Assembly: GCF_014212175.1 (NCBI RefSeq)
Contig: NZ_JACJVR010000076.1
Location: 1 to 64,000 of the forward strand
Direction: 5' to 3'
DNA length: 64,000 nucleotides
Source: Cohnella xylanilytica
GTDB lineage: Bacteria; Bacillota; Bacilli; Paenibacillales; Paenibacillaceae
Part shown: positions 62,610 to 64,000 of the stretch, one piece after another
Position numbering within the stretch: position 1 is the first letter of the stretch
How the letters are laid out: the number at the start of each line of letters is the position of its first letter
The notes under the pieces: model-generated
The model's input: the letters and a program-made list of their open reading frames with translations, nothing else
Told to the model about the DNA's origin: nothing
Database searches by the model: none
Position numbers and translations under genes: made by a program

Positions 62610-63887
62610 TTGAAGCGATTATGGGGTAGAAAAGCGATGGCAGCCGCGCTGGCGGCTTCTCTCTTGGCGGCAGCTCCGTTCGGCGACGGGGCTCGGGCGA
62701 ACGCGGCTTCCGCCGACTCGGCAATTCGTATCTTGCTGGACAACGTGCCGCTCCCGTTCGACTCGGCGCCGAAGGCGGCGAACGGCGTCACTCTCGTGCC
62801 GTTCCGGGCGATCGCCGAAGCGCTCGGCATCGCGGTCGTCTGGGACCCGAAGGCGAAGACGATCCGCGCCAACGGACCGAACGGCTCGGGCGAACCGACT
62901 TCCGTCGTTCTGCGCATCGGCAGCAAGACGGCCGAAGCCGACGGCGCCGCGGTTCCGCTGCTGGCGGCTCCGGTCATGCAGAACGGCCGGATTCTCATTC
63001 CTCTCGCGTTCTTCGGCAGACAATTCGGCGCCCAGGTCGGATGGGACGCCCAGACGCGCACCGTCTCGATCCGCTCTCCGCAGCGCGAGATGCGGATGCT
63101 CGGGTTCTACGCGCTCAGCTCGTACGGCCAGATCGGGAGAGTCTCCGCCCTGAATTCGGTCGCGTTCGGCTGGGGGCGGATCGACGAGAACTCGCAGTTC
63201 ACCGTCTCCGGCATCGACTTCAAGTGGCCGCAGCCGGCGGGCGAGGTGACGCCCGAGAAGATCGTGGAGGCCGTCAATTCCGCTCCCGCGGACACGTACT
63301 TGATGGTCTACTCGGAGAACCGCAAGGGCGAGCTGACGAAGCTGCTGAGCGACAAGACGCTGCGGGACGAATCGATCGAGAAGATCGCGGCGCTCGCCGC
63401 CGAGAAGAAGTTCGGCGGCATCATGCTGGATTACGAGGAGCTCGGCTGGAAGGACGATCCGGGGACGGCGAAGAAGCTGCTGAACGAGTACGTCTCGCTC
63501 TTGGCGGACAAAGTGAAGCCGAGCGGCATTCGGATCGGGCTTGCGCTGCATCCACTTAACGGCGCTTACAAAGGCTACGATTACGCGACGCTGGGCAAGC
63601 TGGCCGACGAGATCGTCGTCATGGCCTACAATTATCATTCCGAGACGACGCCGGAGCCGAACGACCGGGTCGATTCCGCGATCCGGCTGGCTCTCGACGC
63701 GGGCGTGCCGAAGGAGAAGCTGCTGCTCGGCATCAACGTCCACCACGAGAACGAGACGTCCGTCGGCGACAAGCTCGGGCTCGCGAAGCGGTACGGCCTA
63801 AGCGGCGCCGCCTTCTGGAGGCTCGGCCTGCTGACCGAAGCCGAGATGCGGGCGATCGACGCGGCGGCCGTCAAGGAAGAGGGCTGA
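62610..63887 (+). CDS. Secreted copper-amine-oxidase-N-domain plus GH18-like protein
   Basis: Start TTG 62610 has AAGGGTGAG upstream. The 425-residue protein has a signal peptide (residues 1 to about 33), a wall-associated copper-amine-oxidase N-like domain (VTLVPFRAIAEALG with two beta repeats) and a TIM-barrel-like domain. The barrel has GGIMLDYEELG, the GH18 DxxE-type catalytic strand with Glu, and AYNYHSETT. It likely binds or hydrolyses wall or chitin-like glycans, perhaps a spore cortex enzyme of YaaH type. Confidence 0.85.
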   Translation: MKRLWGRKAMAAALAASLLAAAPFGDGARANAASADSAIRILLDNVPLPFDSAPKAANGVTLVPFRAIAEALGIAVVWDPKAKTIRANGPNGSGEPTSVVLRIGSKTAEADGAAVPLLAAPVMQNGRILIPLAFFGRQFGAQVGWDAQTRTVSIRSPQREMRMLGFYALSSYGQIGRVSALNSVAFGWGRIDENSQFTVSGIDFKWPQPAGEVTPEKIVEAVNSAPADTYLMVYSENRKGELTKLLSDKTLRDESIEKIAALAAEKKFGGIMLDYEELGWKDDPGTAKKLLNEYVSLLADKVKPSGIRIGLALHPLNGAYKGYDYATLGKLADEIVVMAYNYHSETTPEPNDRVDSAIRLALDAGVPKEKLLLGINVHHENETSVGDKLGLAKRYGLSGAAFWRLGLLTEAEMRAIDAAAVKEEG

Positions 63888-63889
63888 GG

Positions 63890-64000
63890 ATGGAAGCGGA
63901 TTCGATCCTGAGGCATTACTTCGAAGCCGGGGCCTGGGAGATCGCGACTGGCGGCGAGTCCGGCTGGAACAATACGACGCGGTACGTGTCCGCGGAGGGA
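63890..64000 (+). CDS. APH-fold phosphotransferase, 3' end missing
   Basis: The frame starts ATG 63890 and runs to the window end, giving 37 residues: MEADSILRHYFEAG, then SGWNNTTRYVSAEG. The WNNTTR block is typical of the aminoglycoside phosphotransferase/CotS-like nucleotide loop. GAGG lies directly upstream. Only the N-terminus is visible, so substrate and length are unknown. Confidence 0.6.
   Translation, partial: MEADSILRHYFEAGAWEIATGGESGWNNTTRYVSAEG

Noticed and set aside
1-64000. tRNA, rRNA, transposase, prophage or toxin-antitoxin genes
   Set aside because: None seen on reading both strands; a covariance-model scan would be decisive for tRNA and small RNA genes.

Overview
The window is chromosomal DNA from a GC-rich, spore-forming Bacillota, most likely Paenibacillaceae (a Cohnella- or Paenibacillus-like organism). 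The evidence is strong AGGAGG-type ribosome binding sites, vegetative-type promoters, a GerA-type germination locus with CdaS, HelD, a CcpN-like repressor, GlpX and PpsR, and many families typical of this group. I saw no rRNA, tRNA, CRISPR array, transposase or phage gene. Genes are dense and mostly on the + strand.

Layout. 1-6.5 kb: end of a cell-wall-lytic-like membrane protein, a CDF cation transporter, a HAD hydrolase, a small gene under two LexA boxes, an orphan PhnC-like ATPase coupled to an acetyltransferase, a MOSC protein and an SDR. 6.7-10.6 kb: a two-gene fused 2-oxoacid:ferredoxin oxidoreductase, then an eight-copy 52-bp palindromic array. 11-20.9 kb: a serine hydrolase, a 1514-residue secreted repeat protein, a conserved unknown, a large TPR protein, a YbjQ protein and a frameshifted aldo/keto reductase. 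21-28 kb: a divergent SRAP protein, a CobW GTPase with repeated start codons, the gerAB-gerAA(stop)-gerAC-cdaS cluster and an NlpC/P60 peptidase. 28-37 kb: UspA, HelD, metallophosphoesterase, PAP2, LLM oxidoreductase, M20 amidohydrolase and a sarcosine-oxidase-like gene, then about 900 bp of tandem repeats.

37.6-43 kb: an MHYT hybrid kinase, a single-domain receiver and an HD-GYP regulator form a cyclic-di-GMP signalling operon; a GNAT gene and a methyltransferase follow. 43-48.3 kb: a LacI-type regulator divergent from fucI, a class II aldolase and a sugar kinase, forming a complete L-fucose (or similar deoxysugar) pathway to dihydroxyacetone phosphate and lactaldehyde. 48.8-52 kb: fsa-like transaldolase, CcpN-like repressor, PpsR and GlpX form a gluconeogenic operon whose promoter spacer holds a perfect palindrome. 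52-59.5 kb: a BarA-like hybrid kinase with its regulator, a chemoreceptor with a solo LuxR-type helix-turn-helix, and a second kinase/regulator pair. 59.6-64 kb: GluQRS, an HD hydrolase, an acetyltransferase, a thioredoxin-fold protein, a GH18-like protein and the start of an APH-fold kinase.

Four reading-frame anomalies stand out: an in-frame TAG in gerAA, a one-base deletion in the aldo/keto reductase, and two genes whose expected initiator is ATC with a near-ideal Shine-Dalgarno exactly 7 nt upstream. The region also holds several unrelated tandem repeats: 52 bp and 51 bp palindromic arrays, an 8/16 bp G-quadruplex-prone tract, an 18 bp repeat and a 12 bp repeat that duplicates start sites.
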